Positions 31,839-43,005 of a stretch of 64,000 bases of DNA are shown here, one piece after another. The DNA is from Rattus norvegicus (lineage: Eukaryota; Chordata; Mammalia; Rodentia; Muridae). Position 1 is the first letter of the stretch, and every line of letters starts with the position of its first letter. The position numbers and the translations under genes were made by a program. The notes beneath the pieces were generated by a model. The model was not told the DNA's origin, did not search any database, and saw only the letters and a program-made list of their open reading frames with translations. The stretch spans positions 47,480,357 to 47,544,356 of the forward strand of contig NC_086029.1 of NCBI RefSeq assembly GCF_036323735.1, in the 5' to 3' direction.

Positions 31839-32932
31839 TGTTTGGTGATTGATGTGGGAGGGCCAGGGTCCACTGTGGGCAGCACCACTCCTAGGCAGGT
31901 GGGCGAGGGCTGTGTAAGACTCCTAGCGGTGGAGAGATGGATCCTGAAGTGACCACCTCCTGTGGCCAGGCAGGACTCCCTGTGAAGTGATAAGGAGAAC
32001 ACCCACCCACAATACCTTTGACCCAAAATGTGTCCTACCTTTAAGATGTGCAGGACAAAGATGGAGCCGAGAGGGCGGGAATGGCTAATCAATGACTGGT
32101 AACTTGAGACCCATCCCGTGGGCAAGAACCAATCCCTGACACTATTAATGATGCTCTGTTATGCTTGCAGACAGGAGCCTAGCATAACTGAAACACCCAA
32201 CGGCTGACTGAAACAGATGCAGGATCCCACAGCTGAACATCAGATAGAGTTTGGGGAGTTTTGTGTAAGAGTTGGGGGTAGGATTGAGGGATCTAGAGAG
32301 ATAGGAACTCCACAGGAAGACCAACAGAGTCAAATAACCTGGACCTTTGGAGTCTCCCAGAGACTGAACCACCAATCAAAGAGCATACATGGGCTGGACT
32401 GAGGTCTCCCCCACATATGTACCAGATGTGCAGCTTGGTCTTCATGTGGGTCCCCCAACAGCTGGAGCACGGGCTAATCCTGACCCTGTTGCTGCCTGTG
32501 GATCTGTTCTCCTAACTGGGCTGTCTTATCTGGCCTCAGTGGGAGAGGATGTGCCTGGTCCTGCAGTGACTTGGGGTGCCATGGTGTGTTGGTACCAGGG
32601 GGGACCTCCCCCTTCTCAGAGATGAAGGGAGTGGGGAGTGGGGGAAAGGCTTCGTGAGAAGGGATTGGGAGAAGGGGGCGCTGCGATGGGGTTGTAACGT
32701 GAATAAATAAGTTAATTGTTGGGAAAGAAAAAGGTGGATGAGCATGAGAGGGAGCTCAGCAGTGAGAGGCATTTCCCCATGGTTTCTACTCAGGATCCCC
32801 GCCTTGAGCTCCTGTCCTGACTTTCTTCAGTGATGAACTATGACCTGGAAGTGTAAGCCAAACAACTCTTCCTCCCTAAGTTGCTTTTGGTCGTGGTGTT
32901 TATCAGAGCAACAGACAATAAACCAGAACAGT
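31839..32932 (+). mobile_element. MaLR-like LTR split by an L1 insertion
   Basis: The left part (31839-31907) has 'gattgatgtgggagggccag' and 'cactgtgggcagcacca'. The right part (32743-32932) has 'cttcagtgatgaactatgac', 'agtgtaagccaaacaa' and 'ggtcgtggtgtttatca'. The L1 3' UTR lies between them. Confidence 0.7.
31908..32731 (+). mobile_element. L1 3' end (3' UTR), 5'-truncated, with probable TSD
   Basis: Rodent L1 3' UTR in sense: 'ttatgcttgcagacaggagc', 'gacttgggga'-like G-rich stretches, 'ccaccaatcaaagagcatac', then a polypurine tract near 32610-32690 and an A-rich tail. The flanks aggtgggcgag (31897-31907) and aggtggatgag (32732-32742) match at 9 of 11, consistent with L1 target-primed insertion. 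No ORF remains. Confidence 0.88.
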
Positions 32933-33479
32933 CCTCACCACATAGAGATGACATTTCTGTTTACCCCAGCCAGGGACCTGGCCCCTAGATATGCACCCTT
33001 CTGCCATGGTGCAGGCCTCACGACTCCCTGGTTTGCATCAGGCTGTGTGCGCATGCGTTCCAGATTCAGACCTTCCTGTGATCTCCATTTGGCTTGGCAC
33101 ACTCCCTACCTCTGCATAGCAGTGGCTCCTGGGAACACTGCCTGTGGATCATGGGAGCCAAATCGTGAAACCTAAGCTGCTTGACCTCTAACTGCCCTCT
33201 CAGCCTCCTCTAAGGAGGCTCATCTGTTCAGCCTGTGGATTTGCTGGTAAGTTTCCCTCCCACTTAGTGGACTCCTCGGGTTGATTTCGTCTGGGGGTCC
33301 TTGAATGCCACTTTCCCTTCAAGGTCAACGTGGGTTCTAAACCACTGTAGGCTGCCTGTATTTCAAGCTTCCAAAATTTTCTGGTGCATTTTAAACTCGA
33401 GAACCTCTGGTTGTAACTTAAGCACCACATGGTTGGAAATTTTGTCTCCTAAGATCCCGGTGTGAGAGAAAAGCAGCCA

Positions 33480-33480
<1 letters not shown>
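32933..33480. other. Unassigned sequence
   Basis: A 111-codon plus-strand frame (32840-33175) starts inside the LTR and has no recognisable domain. Confidence 0.5.

Positions 33481-33481
<1 letters not shown>

Positions 33482-33521
<40 letters not shown>
33482..33521. repeat. (GT)20 microsatellite
   Basis: A perfect dinucleotide tract of 40 bp in unassigned DNA. Confidence 0.98.
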
Positions 33522-33524
<3 letters not shown>

Positions 33525-33888
33525 TATGTTGAGAACACTGGAGTCTTTGTAAGGAACAATGTTGTCCATTCAAATATTCTTGAAGAAAAACTCTATATGA
33601 CTGCATTATTATCTAAGGGTTTTTTTGGGAACTTTTTTATTATTTATATATCTTTGCATTAAGATTCAGAGGAAGACTTTAGGGTATGGTGGCTATACTC
33701 TGCCTACCTAACGTTCTGTTTTAGAATAGAATTTTTAGGAGGCATTTAAACGTTTCAAAACATTCGAGTTGATTTTCTTCCCAAAGTGAAATCTTGCTCC
33801 ATGGCCTCAGAAGGACCAGAGTGATGGTTCTATCCTTCTGAAGATGTGTTCTAGCCTCTGTGGACTTGGAGGTCTACTGCTGTTACTG
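33522..33888. other. Unassigned AT-rich sequence
   Basis: No gene or repeat recognised. Confidence 0.5.
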
Positions 33889-33889
33889 T

Positions 33890-34090
33890 GGGCTGGAAGG
33901 TGGCTCCGTACTTACAAGAGCCTGCTGTTTCTCCTGGGGACCTGAGTTTGGTTTCAAGCACCCACATTGGATGCTCTGACTTCAGTTCCAGGGGATCTGA
34001 TGCCTTTTTCTGGCCTCTTCGGGCAACTGAACTGGTACATATATCCCCACATAGACATACAGAGACACATACACAGAAGTAAGTATACCG
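33890..34090 (+). mobile_element. B3 SINE
   Basis: 'gggctggaaggtggctccgt' head, 'ggggacctgagtttggtttc', 'cagttccaggggatctgatg', then a CA/A-rich tail. A short (TTAA)n-like run (34115-34140) follows it. Confidence 0.8.
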
Positions 34091-34198
34091 AAGGCCTGAG
34101 AATAGCCAAATTGACTAATTAATTAACTAATTAATTAATAGGACCAGCTGGGCCCTGATTGGCCGCATCATGGAAGAGCTGTCAAAAAGATACCATCA

Positions 34199-34352
34199 AA
34201 GCTGGTCAGTGGTGGTGCACACCTTTAATCCTAGCACTTGGGCACCAGAGACAAGTAAGTCTCTGTGAGTTCTAAGTCAGCCTGGTCTACATAGTGAGTT
34301 CTAGGGCAGCCAGGGCTACACAGAGAGATCCTGTCTCCAAATAGACAGACAG
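34199..34352 (+). mobile_element. B1 SINE
   Basis: 'ctggtcagtggtggtgcaca', 'cctttaatcctagcacttgg', 'cagggctacacagagagatc', then a GACA-rich tail (agacagacagacaaacagac). Confidence 0.9.
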
Positions 34353-34389
34353 ACAAACAGACAAACAGATGAAAACAAGAGCATACAGG

Positions 34390-34610
34390 AGTACAAACGA
34401 CCATGGCCCCTCAAAGCAGCCTAAACCAGGGGAAGAATCTGGAGATATCATCCTACTTGACCTCAAACTACACTTTAGAGCCATAGTAATAGAAGCTGCA
34501 TGGCCCTGGCTCGAAAACTGACCTAGAACAATGGGCCAGGACAGAGGACTCAGGAAAGCCAGTCTCTTCGACAGATGGTGCTTGGGAGACTACACATCCG
34601 TATGCAGCGG
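34390..34610 (+). mobile_element. L1 ORF2 3'-proximal fragment
   Basis: Sense tokens: 'ggggaagaatctggagatat', 'cctcaaactacactttagag', 'ccatagtaatagaagctgca', 'gacagatggtgcttgggaga'. They encode part of the post-RT region of ORF2, with frameshifts. Confidence 0.8.
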
Positions 34611-34624
34611 AAGTGCTAGCAAAC

Positions 34625-35227
34625 CAGCCAGGCAGTGACTTTCTGAGCAGGGTTCCAGTGAGACTCAGAGAATAATGGTAAGAATCGACAAGGGACAGTG
34701 CATTGAGTGCTGGCACCTACCGAGAGCCTCAGTACTGGGAGGTACTGAGGGGACCGAGTTAGCCAGAGCTGGGCTGACTCCATGACAAGCTACGAACGGG
34801 CAGTTTGGGAGACTAGACCTAAGGTTCTGCTCCCCAGAACCAGAAAAGTCTAAAACCACCAGTTCCAGGAAGAACCACCTGTCATGGGCAGTCAGCCAGA
34901 GCTGTAGAAGCTGCCTCACCACTAGCTTGAGCAAAGTATCAGCAAACACCCCCAAATCCCCCAGAGCCCTAAGCAATCACACAGGCACCCATACACCTGG
35001 AGAGAGAGCCAACCAATCAAGGGGAGGGAAGGTAAAAGTCCCTTGATCCTACCCTGCAGGCTTTAACCTGACCCTGCAAAGTCCACACCTCTGTCTTCTA
35101 TGCCAGTTATGGGGGGCCTCTGCGTGCAGGTTCTCTGAGAATAACTGCTCTTTGCTGATGCCTACCATTTGAGTCTGGGGTATCATTCTTCATGAATCAC
35201 AGACCCTCACAGTGTTTTGAAGGCTAC
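34625..35227 (+). mobile_element. Possible ERV-like LTR
   Basis: Non-coding segment with a proline/CA-rich U3-like part, 'aaccaatcaaggggagggaa' (CCAAT-type) and a terminal 'tttgagtctggggtatcatt'. The layout suggests an LTR, but no TSD or PBS could be confirmed. Confidence 0.3.
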
Positions 35228-36290
35228 CAGAAAGTTAAACACCAGCCTAGCTACAAACCCTCTGATCTAATTAATGGTGAGCTGCCCACAAATATGTTGG
35301 TAAAATATTAGCACAAAAGTTATGCAGGTATCCAGTTAACAAAAGTTATGCAGGTAACCAACTAGTACTTGACTTGATTTAGAGCCACTCCGTGAAAATG
35401 GCTCCTACTGACATTCTGCCGTATAGATCTCTGAGTGCTGAGCGGTGATCAGAGAAGCTTCCTCCTGCAGCGGTCAGGGATGAATACAAAGACCCCAGTT
35501 GTAAATGGGAAGCCTTCATCAAACCCTGCCCCTCAGTGCTCAGGGAGGAGGCTGAGAGACTAAGCCAGATGTGAAGCGAACAAGGCCATCAAACGCAGCA
35601 CAACTTAGGCACACATGGGCCCACAACCCCTGTGGTGACCTGGGCAGGTGCCAGTGCTGGGTGGGGAAGGGTCACAAGCCCCCACTCCTAACCTGGAAGC
35701 TTAACAATCTCCAACAGTTTGGGTATATAAACCACGCTCCGGGCTGATGCAGAACAGGGATGGCCAACACAAAACAAAGTCAGTGGCCAGTATATTCTGG
35801 AGGGTTTGTCTTATAATGCTTTGTCTGGGCTCTTAAAAAAATAAACCATATGGGTTCTTTGGGTTCTTTGCTCCTATATTATGGTTTCCAATTGTGTGTG
35901 TATGTGTTTGAAAATGACTTTTTTATTTATTATGCATAGTGTTCTGCCTGCAGACCAGAAGAGGGCACCGGATCCCATTACAGATGGTTGTGAGCCATCA
36001 TGTGGTTGCTGGGATTTGAACTCAGGACCTCTGGAAGATCAGCCAGTGCTCTAACCGCTGAGCCATCTCTCCAGCCCCTTTATGTGCTTTTCTTGTGCTT
36101 TCTCTTTGGCTCTCTTTGGTTGGTTGGTTTATTCTATTTTGATTTATTTGTTACTTGCTTGTTTACCTTCTACTCGAGGGAGAAGAAGAAAGAATGTGGA
36201 TTTGGGTGGGTGGGGAAGTGGGGAGGATGTGGGAGGACACTGGGGAAGGAAAACTCTGATTAGAATATACTGTATGAAAAAATCCATCTT
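35228..36290 (+). mobile_element. Lx-type L1 3' region, split by a B2 SINE
   Basis: Tokens 'aaaagttatgcaggtaacca', 'gggaagccttcatcaaaccc', 'cagggaggaggctgagagac', then after the SINE 'agaagaagaaagaatgtgga' and 'ggggaaggaaaactctgatt' followed by 'gaatatactgtatga' fit the 3' end of an old rodent L1 subfamily. A 28-bp direct repeat near 35310-35360 includes 'aaagttatgcaggta' twice. Confidence 0.65.
35915..36079 (-). mobile_element. B2 SINE
   Basis: Well preserved reverse complement: 'gatggttgtgagccatcatg', 'tgggatttgaactcaggacc', 'ctaaccgctgagccatctct'. It carries 'ccagaagagggcaccgg' (35955-35971), the B2-borne CTCF-like motif. Confidence 0.92.
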
Positions 36291-36905
36291 TTTTTAATCT
36301 TTAAAGTTTTTTAATTGATCATTTCCATTTGTTTACATTCCACTTACCAGTTACCCCTCCACCAACCTCCATCCCACATTCACCCTCCCCCCACCCCTTT
36401 GCCTGTACCAGGGTGCTTTCCCCTACTTTCTCCTGCTCCACAACTCCACCATCCCCCTACTTTGGGGTATCAAATCTCCCTGGGACCAAGGGCTTCCCCT
36501 TCCATTGCTGTCAGGGAAGGTCATTCTCTGCTACATATGTATCTGTAGCCATGGATCCATCCCTCCAGGGACACTCCTTGGTTGATGGTCTAGACTCTGG
36601 GAGCACTGGGTGGTCCAGCCAGCCAATGTTGTTCTTCCCATGGGGTTGCAATACCCCTGTGCTCCTCCAGGCCTTCTGGCAACTCTAGCACCAGGTTCCT
36701 GAGCTCAGTCTCATAGTTGGCTCCAAGCATCCGCATCTGTTCAGTTGCTGGGCAGACCTCCCAAGGAACAACCACATGATGTTCCTTTCAGCAAGTTCCT
36801 CTGGAGCACTGCAACAGTATCAAGTTTGTTGTCTGCAGACATGACTGATCCCTAGGTGGGGCAGTCCTCAGATGGCCTTTCTATCAGTCACTGTTACATT
36901 TAAAA
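36290..36905 (-). mobile_element. L1 3' UTR fragment
   Basis: Reverse complement of a rodent L1 3' UTR. 'ttggttgatggtctagactc' and 'ctctgctacatatgtatctg' correspond to segments of the sense copy at 32.3-32.5 kb. The C-rich 36355-36405 is the complement of the polypurine tract. Confidence 0.75.
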
Positions 36906-36930
36906 AAATCCATCTTAAATAAAAACTAAT

Positions 36931-37047
36931 TCTTTTTTTTGAGACTGGATCTCTTTATGCAGATCAGGCTGGCTTGGAACTCACATATCCTCCTGCCTCC
37001 GCCTCCCCAGTGCTGGGATCAGAGGTGTGTGTCAACACCCAGCTAGT
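36931..37047 (-). mobile_element. B1 SINE
   Basis: 'tttttttgagactggatctc', 'caggctggcttggaactcac', 'tccccagtgctgggatcaga', 'caacacccagcta'. Confidence 0.85.
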
Positions 37048-37204
37048 TTTTTTTTTTTTTTTTAATAGGGTACATCAAATTAAAAACCCTCTACATGGGG
37101 GGAGGGTTAATATGAAGCAAAGAACATAGAAAACCACATATGAAAATGTCATCGTGAGTCCTGGCACTGTGTATGAGGAATATACACACTTATTAAAAAC
37201 AAGA

Positions 37205-37375
37205 GTGGGTTGGGAACTGACTCAGTGGGTAAAGCAGTTACCATCCAGGATTGATTCTCAGCACCCACCATGGCAACCCACAGCCATCTGCAACTCATTC
37301 CAGGGGATCCTGCTCCCCCTTTTGCCCTCTGTGGGTACTGCACTCATGTGATATACGGAATACAAGCTCTTTTGG
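37205..37375 (+). mobile_element. B3-like SINE
   Basis: 'gggttgggaactgactcagt', 'gattgattctcagcaccca', 'cagccatctgcaactcattc' and 'ccctctgtgggtactgcact'. Confidence 0.65.
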
Positions 37376-37481
37376 GTGCTTGCCTGCTTTGGGCAAACAC
37401 CCAAAAGAGAAGCATGCATTCCTCACAGTTCTACCGATAGCCCTCACCACCATCCCCCCCCCCCCCCGTCCTGTAAGTCAC

Positions 37482-37883
37482 TGTCTTACTCAGGGTTCCT
37501 ATTCCTGCACAAACATCATGACCAAGAAGCAAGCTGGGGAGGAAAGGGTTTATTCAGCTTACACTTCCACATTGCTGTTCATCACCAAAGGAAGTCAGGA
37601 CTGGAACTCAGGCAGGTCAGGAAGCAGGAGCTGATGCAGAGGCCATGGGGAGATGTTACTTACTGGCTTGCTTCCCCTGGCTTGCTCAGCTTGCTTTCTT
37701 CTAGAACCCAAGACCACCAGCCCAGGGATGGTACCACCCACAATGGGCTTGGCCCTCCCCGCTTGATCACTAATTGAGAAAATGCCTTACAGCTGTATCT
37801 CATGGAGTTATTTCCTCAAGGGAGGCTCCTTTCTGTGATAACTCCAGCTTGTGTCAAGTTGACACACAAAATCAGTCAGTATA
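37482..37883 (-). mobile_element. Solo LTR (second MaLR-like family), GTCAC TSD
   Basis: Starts 'tgtcttactcagggttccta' and ends near 'aaaatcagtcagtata'. GTCAC flanks both sides (37477-37481 and 37884-37888). In sense orientation it carries AATAAA near its end ('agctgaataaaccc'). The sister copy at 48258-48662 is closely similar. Confidence 0.82.
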
Positions 37884-37889
37884 GTCACC

Positions 37890-39298
37890 TTAGTAATTCT
37901 CTGGTCCCACATCAGCTCGACTTGGGTACAGTCCTCTCTTTAGTTTACTGTGATTGTTCTCTATCGACATTTGTTTCGAGTCTCCTCAGGAAAATTCACA
38001 GGACAGGTACCCCTTCCCCCGAAGGACCCTGGTACCGCTAGGTGCTCAAGAAATTCCTTGTGAAAAAAATCCAAGGGCTTTGCTTTAGCAAATGGCCTTC
38101 TGAGAATCGGATCAGACACTTTTGGGGGCGGGGAATGCAGGTACGCACATGCAAATCACTGCGGCCACAGGGGCCTGACTTTTGAACTTCATTTTACCTA
38201 GAGCTTGGGGGGAATGTAATCATTGAAAACTGGAATGACTGACGAAGCTGTGTGTTTAGGAGTAACTACAGGTAAGATCGGCTTCTGAGCAGAGCATTGT
38301 ATGGAGTGGTTGAACTGTTTATCAACAGAGAATTGCTGGCATGAGATCCAAGATGAAGTGTGGGTCCTGACCAATGAAACTTGAGGGATATCCGTCACTT
38401 GGTGGAGTGGCGCCTTGTGGGGGGTGGAATCTGGGGCCCGGAGCAAACTGGTGGGTGGTGTAAACTGGAAGGTTCCAGGGTACACCTGAGGTTCAGCAGA
38501 CACGAAAAAGAGCTCATCTCTCTACCTATGGTAGAGAAACCCCCGGAGTGCCAAGAATGTATTGACACCCGGCAAAGCCTGCTGATCCTGCACCTGCGCC
38601 TAAAGATGGTGTCTGGGATTCTCCTCCTCATCAGGGAGTCGATCTGCAGCTCCTGGCAGAGCTTGTCAAACAGACGCCCACGGGGCTCCTCACGCAGCCA
38701 GGAGGATCAGCAAGGGCGGGCACGCTGTCTGGTGAACACCTCCACGCTTATTAAGGATCCGCATCTGATCACTGGGGCTTGCCGGCATGTTTGCACATCC
38801 CTGTCAGGAGAGATTGGAAAGTGATTCAACAAGGATGAAAGTGATTGCTCTAGGAGAGAAGAGCTCCGAGACGGGAGATCTCCTCAGGCAAAACTATCCG
38901 AGACCACCGTGACACTGTAAGAACTCCAGGTAGACTGATCAAGGGACATTTAGCCGCTCTGTCTTTGCACATCGCTGAGGCACACGTAAGCCTGAGAGGA
39001 AATGAAGAAGCACAGGTGTGTTAGCTAACAAATCTTCGTGAGGGCCTGTTGATTGGAAAGCGTCCCCAGTGAGGAGTTTCTCACCCAGTGCCATCCTGTC
39101 AGGTGTGGGGCTCTCTGAGGGGCGGGAGACCCAAGTCCTCAAGGCAAAGTAGTACACTGAGGGGCAGATCTTGGCTTCATGAAGGCTCTGGCTGGCTTTT
39201 GACGGAACAGATGCCTTCAGAGCAGCCATACCTGAAAAAGTATCACGCTGTGGCCTGCAAAGATGACCACAGCAACTGGAAGCAGTGATGACTTCTTT
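37890..39298. other. Unassigned sequence; possible decayed exon inside
   Basis: No repeat recognised across 1.4 kb. It holds the candidate minus-strand exon at 38534-38695 and a 147-codon plus-strand frame antisense to it. Confidence 0.45.
38534..38695 (-). pseudogene. Candidate exon or processed pseudogene, unknown family
   Basis: On the minus strand an open stretch encodes a basic, Cys-containing peptide (FDKLCQELQIDSLMRRRIP, then DTIFRRRCRISRL). It ends at a donor-like TAG|GTAGAG (exon end 38534). A stop codon lies just upstream, near 38705. I do not recognise the family. The region is less repetitive and more CpG-containing than its surroundings. It could equally be chance. Confidence 0.2.
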
Positions 39299-39299
39299 T

Positions 39300-39420
39300 A
39301 AGGACAGAGTCTTACAGTGCATCCCTCCCTGACTGCTCTAGGACTTGGCCTGGAACTCACAGAGCTCCACCTGCTTCTGTGACCCATGTGCTGGGATTAA
39401 AGGGGTACACCACTACACCC
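39300..39420 (-). mobile_element. B1 SINE
   Basis: 'ggacttggcctggaactcac', 'agagctccacctgcttctgt', 'tgctgggattaaaggggtac'. Confidence 0.75.
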
Positions 39421-39708
39421 CAAAATGCATTTTCAGATTTTTTTTCTCCATTCCTCTGAGGAATATTGGGATTTTGGTGGAATTAGTTCCAGCAATGTGG
39501 CTGTGTTTGTAACATTAGTTCTGCAAAATGTTTGCTGCCTAAGTTACCCGGTTTGTGGTGTTTTTGTCCTGATAGCTCAAGATGACTACGTTTCCTTCTT
39601 AGTTTAGATAACCTCAGATGATTCACCCCACAATGGCTCTGAGTTCTACTAGTGAACAGAAATTGCAGTTTTTATACCTTAAAGTTCCAGGGTATTACCC
39701 TAGTCTTG

Positions 39709-39709
39709 C

Positions 39710-39742
<33 letters not shown>

Positions 39743-39803
39743 GTCTCTGTCTCTGTCTCTGTCTCTGTGTCTCTGTCTGTCTCTGTCTATCTGCCTGTCT
39801 CTG
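39709..39803. repeat. (CTGT)n / (CTCTGT)n microsatellite
   Basis: About eight CTGT units followed by CTCTGT hexamers, then C-runs (ccccccccgcccccc). Confidence 0.95.
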
Positions 39804-39949
39804 CCCCCCCCGCCCCCCAGAATTGTGCCTAGGCCCTTGTGAATAGCAAGTACCAGGCAAGCACTCTCTCGGTCATCTGTTCTCTCAGCTCTCCCCTTAT
39901 GTTTTCTGTTTTGAGAGAGGGTCTCAGAGCTACCTGGGATCTACACCAA

Positions 39950-40125
39950 GTTCCCCTGCATGCCTGTGTACCACATGCGTGCCTGGTTACTTCAGAGGCC
40001 AGAAGAGGGCATCAGAGCTCCTGGAACTGAAGTTATAGATGGTTGTGGGTGCTGGGAGCCAAATGTGAGTCCTCTGTAAGAGCAGCCAGTGCTCTTAACC
40101 ACCCAGCCATCTCTTCACATGCCCC
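39950..40125 (-). mobile_element. B3 SINE
   Basis: 'gaggccagaagagggcatca', 'gatggttgtgggtgctggga', 'gtgctcttaaccacccagcc'. It contains the B2/B3-type CTCF-like 'ccagaagagggcatc'. Confidence 0.85.
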
Positions 40126-40249
40126 AAAGCTTATATTTAGATAATTTCTATTCCTTCACTGATATCCGTTGTGAGGCAGAATTCTTATATTTCTCTTTAA
40201 TTGTTTAGATGTAGCTGCCTTTAACTTTTGAACATATTTCAGTTACTAA

Positions 40250-40643
40250 TGTCTCAGTCACTGTTCTACTGCTGTGAACAGACCCTATGACCAAGGCAAC
40301 TCTCATAAGGACGACATTTAACTGGGGCTGGCTTACAGGTTCAGAGGTTCAGTCCATCATTATCAAGGCGGGAACATGGCAGCATGTAAGGAGGCACTGG
40401 AACAGTAGCTGAGAGCTACAGACTGATCTGTAAGCAGAAGAAGAAGGAAAGAGAGTGGGGAGGAGGAAGGGAACCAGACTTGGGCTTTTGAAACCTCAAA
40501 GCCTACCTCCAGTGACTGACTTCCTCCAAAAGGCCTCTTCAACAAGACCACACCTCCAATTCTTCTCAATCATTGCCACTGCCTAATGACCAAGCATTCA
40601 AATATATGAGCCTATGGGGCCATTCCTACTTAAAATCACCATA
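40250..40643 (-). mobile_element. MaLR-like solo LTR
   Basis: 'tgtctcagtcactgttctac', 'aggttcagaggttcagtcca', 'aaggcgggaacatggcagca'. Same family as 7290-7652. The TSD is not clean; 'ctaat' on the left may pair with 'cctaata' on the right. Confidence 0.8.
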
Positions 40644-40674
40644 CCTAATATATATTAGATTTGTTTATTTTTAG

Positions 40675-40710
40675 TACTTTGTGTGTCTGAGTGTTTGTAT
40701 CTGCCTGTGT

Positions 40711-40754
<44 letters not shown>

Positions 40755-40895
40755 ATCATCACATGCATGATGCCTGGAGACTGTGGAGGTCAGAGGAGGG
40801 CATTGATTCCCTGGGACATATGCTGCTGAGACTTGAACCTGGATCCCTCTGCAAGAACGATTGTCCTTAACCATTGGGCCAATTCTTCGTACCCT
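40675..40895 (-). mobile_element. B3 SINE interrupted by (GT)n
   Basis: 'gtggaggtcagaggagggca', 'gattccctgggacatatgct', 'cttaaccattgggccaattc'. About 20 GT units (40714-40753) have grown in the tail-proximal part. Confidence 0.75.
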
Positions 40896-40899
40896 AATT

Positions 40900-41835
40900 T
40901 ATTTTTGTATCTATTCAGCTGAACACTTGGGGCCTATTTGGGGATCTTTTTTTGCCTCCTTTCTCTACTGAAATGGTCACAAGGCAAAGATCATCTCCTG
41001 TCTCCAGTCAGGTTCTTGTTTGTCGTTCTCTGAGAATGGAGTGGACAGACAGCCGAGGGAGAACACGGGTACCTTTCTTTGCACGATGGAATTTGGATGG
41101 GAAAGAACTCTGATACCCTTGGTAGCAAGCGAGTGTTCCAGCCCAGCCCACTACAGGCTTGGGTGTCCAGCCTAGGGGCAGCAGCTGTTGTAGCCCAGCC
41201 CGGTGCAAAGCAGGTCTGAGGTTGCCAATGGACGTGGCAGGAATGAGTCCCTCCTGCACGTTAGTTGGGCCCTGATTGGCTGGACGTAGCCATAGAAATA
41301 CGTTTTTAAAATGAGGCCTATGAGGGGAGAGCTATCGAATGTTCTGGTTACTATGGGGGCTTTTGCGCTCTGCCTGCTGCCCTCTCCCACCTGGTTGCCT
41401 CAGGCGCTCTGGCTGTGAAAGGCCGGTATGCAGCAGCCATTTCCTCGTGGAATCCCATCTTCAGGACGTGGCATGCTATGTGAATAGGTAGATAGCATGG
41501 GGTTATGACACGTGTGACCTCGTGATAACTCGGGCTGCTGGCACAGCCTGGCACAAGATCAGACTGGCTCAGATTCTTGTCTAGATGAGTGAGGGCTCAT
41601 GCGCCTCTACTCTAGCCAAGGAGAGCTATGGGAAGTTGATAGCTGCTGGGGGCTGGGTAGGGAATCATTCTTCTTGGGGGATTGTTCATGGCGCAGCAGA
41701 TGGGTTTATATGTGTGCACATATGGTCAGTACTCAGTGGACTTAGCATTCTTTTTTAAAAAATGGGGACATAAAATTGGGACATGGGCTTGTGTGGAGAG
41801 ATGAGGGAATAAGAGAAGAAAGGGGTGGGTATGAT
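40900..41835. other. Unassigned sequence
   Basis: Includes an NF-Y-type CCAAT box in 'ccctgattggctggacgtag' near 41268. No exon is supported. Confidence 0.5.
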
Positions 41836-41837
41836 CA

Positions 41838-41876
41838 ATATATATGTATACATATATATATGTATATATATATATC
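41838..41876. repeat. (TA)n-rich tract
   Basis: TATATG/TATACA alternation of about 39 bp; it can form cruciforms. Confidence 0.9.
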
Positions 41877-42104
41877 TCAAGTAATTGAAGGAACATTTTC
41901 TTCCTTTTAACGATTTACTACTTCTGTATAATCTCATCTTTTTTTATTATTAGATTCCTTTTTAAAATACTGGAGTCCTTTGTTTTGTGGTTTATTATCA
42001 CTGCTTTTAAATATTCAATTAATTTATATATAGTTCCTTCTGTCACACTAAGGCAGTTCATGGCAACATAGCTCAGTAGCCAGTGTTGGTCCAAACCTCA
42101 GGCA

Positions 42105-42403
42105 TCTGACCCTGAGTTGTTTATTTAAACACAGCGCGATCGGGGGAAGCTACGATTAACTCAGTGCCATGTGCACGACAAAGCAAACAGAACTCTCTCT
42201 GAGGAGCACAGGAAACTAAATACAGACCGGACATCACGACCCTTCGTAAAGTATGTGTGATGGATTCTGTAGACTGACTGAGAAAAACCAGCGCCGGGAA
42301 AGTCTTCAGCCACACAGAGTTTTCAGGGACCCCAGGCACATCTGCTCCTGCCTGCTGGGTGGATAACGGTATTGCATCCTGCTCCTTGAACAGTGTATCA
42401 GTG
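42105..42403 (-). other. Candidate minus-strand terminal exon/3' UTR
   Basis: Read on the minus strand, the segment begins after an acceptor-like 'tgcattcttctag', stays open for about 98 codons, contains several CpGs and ends with AATAAA (plus-strand TTTATT at 42120-42125). The peptide resembles nothing I know. The architecture is suggestive, not proof. Confidence 0.2.
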
Positions 42404-42594
42404 CTAGAAGAATGCATTTTTTTTTTTTTTTGGTCTGTGTACCGTGAAGGCTCTGTTCATTCTCACTGTTCCTGGAACAGCTCAGAATATCTTTTTGAAG
42501 TGCACTTAAACTGGCACACTCCAGCTCTATCAACTTCTTGAGCGACTTTTTTTTTCTTTTTCTTGCATTCATGTTGTTAGCATTGTCTCTGCTG

Positions 42595-42795
42595 AATCTT
42601 TGCTGTTCTTGCAGAGGACCTGGCTGGACCTGGGTACCTTTCAGCACTCACGTGGCGGGTAGTTCACAACCACATCTAACTCCATGTTCACGAAATCTTA
42701 TGGCCTCTCCGGGCACTGCATGCACATGGTACACATATATACATGCAGGCAAGCGCTCACAGGCATAAAATAAAAACAAAATCTAAAAATATTTA
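42595..42795 (+). mobile_element. B3 SINE
   Basis: 'gttcttgcagaggacctggc', 'gcgggtagttcacaaccaca', 'acatggtacacatatataca', 'aaataaaaacaaaatctaaa' tail. Confidence 0.8.
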
Positions 42796-43005
42796 AAAAA
42801 AAAACAGTAGGGGGATTGAGTAGATTGCCTTATCTGATACAGTGTGGTTGGTCCAACAATGGCTACTGCACCCTGGAGAGAGAGAACCCAGTAGCTGTTC
42901 AGTCCATGAGATTGCCTGCCTCAGTAGCCCCAGAATATTGCCTGAATACCTGGAGGATGCCTGGAGAGCCAATGATCTTTAATCCGTGTTAGAAGTCTAA
43001 AGAAG

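Noticed and set aside
38381..38824. 147-codon plus-strand frame as a gene
   Set aside because: No resemblance to any family; the opposite strand looks more protein-like, though also weak.
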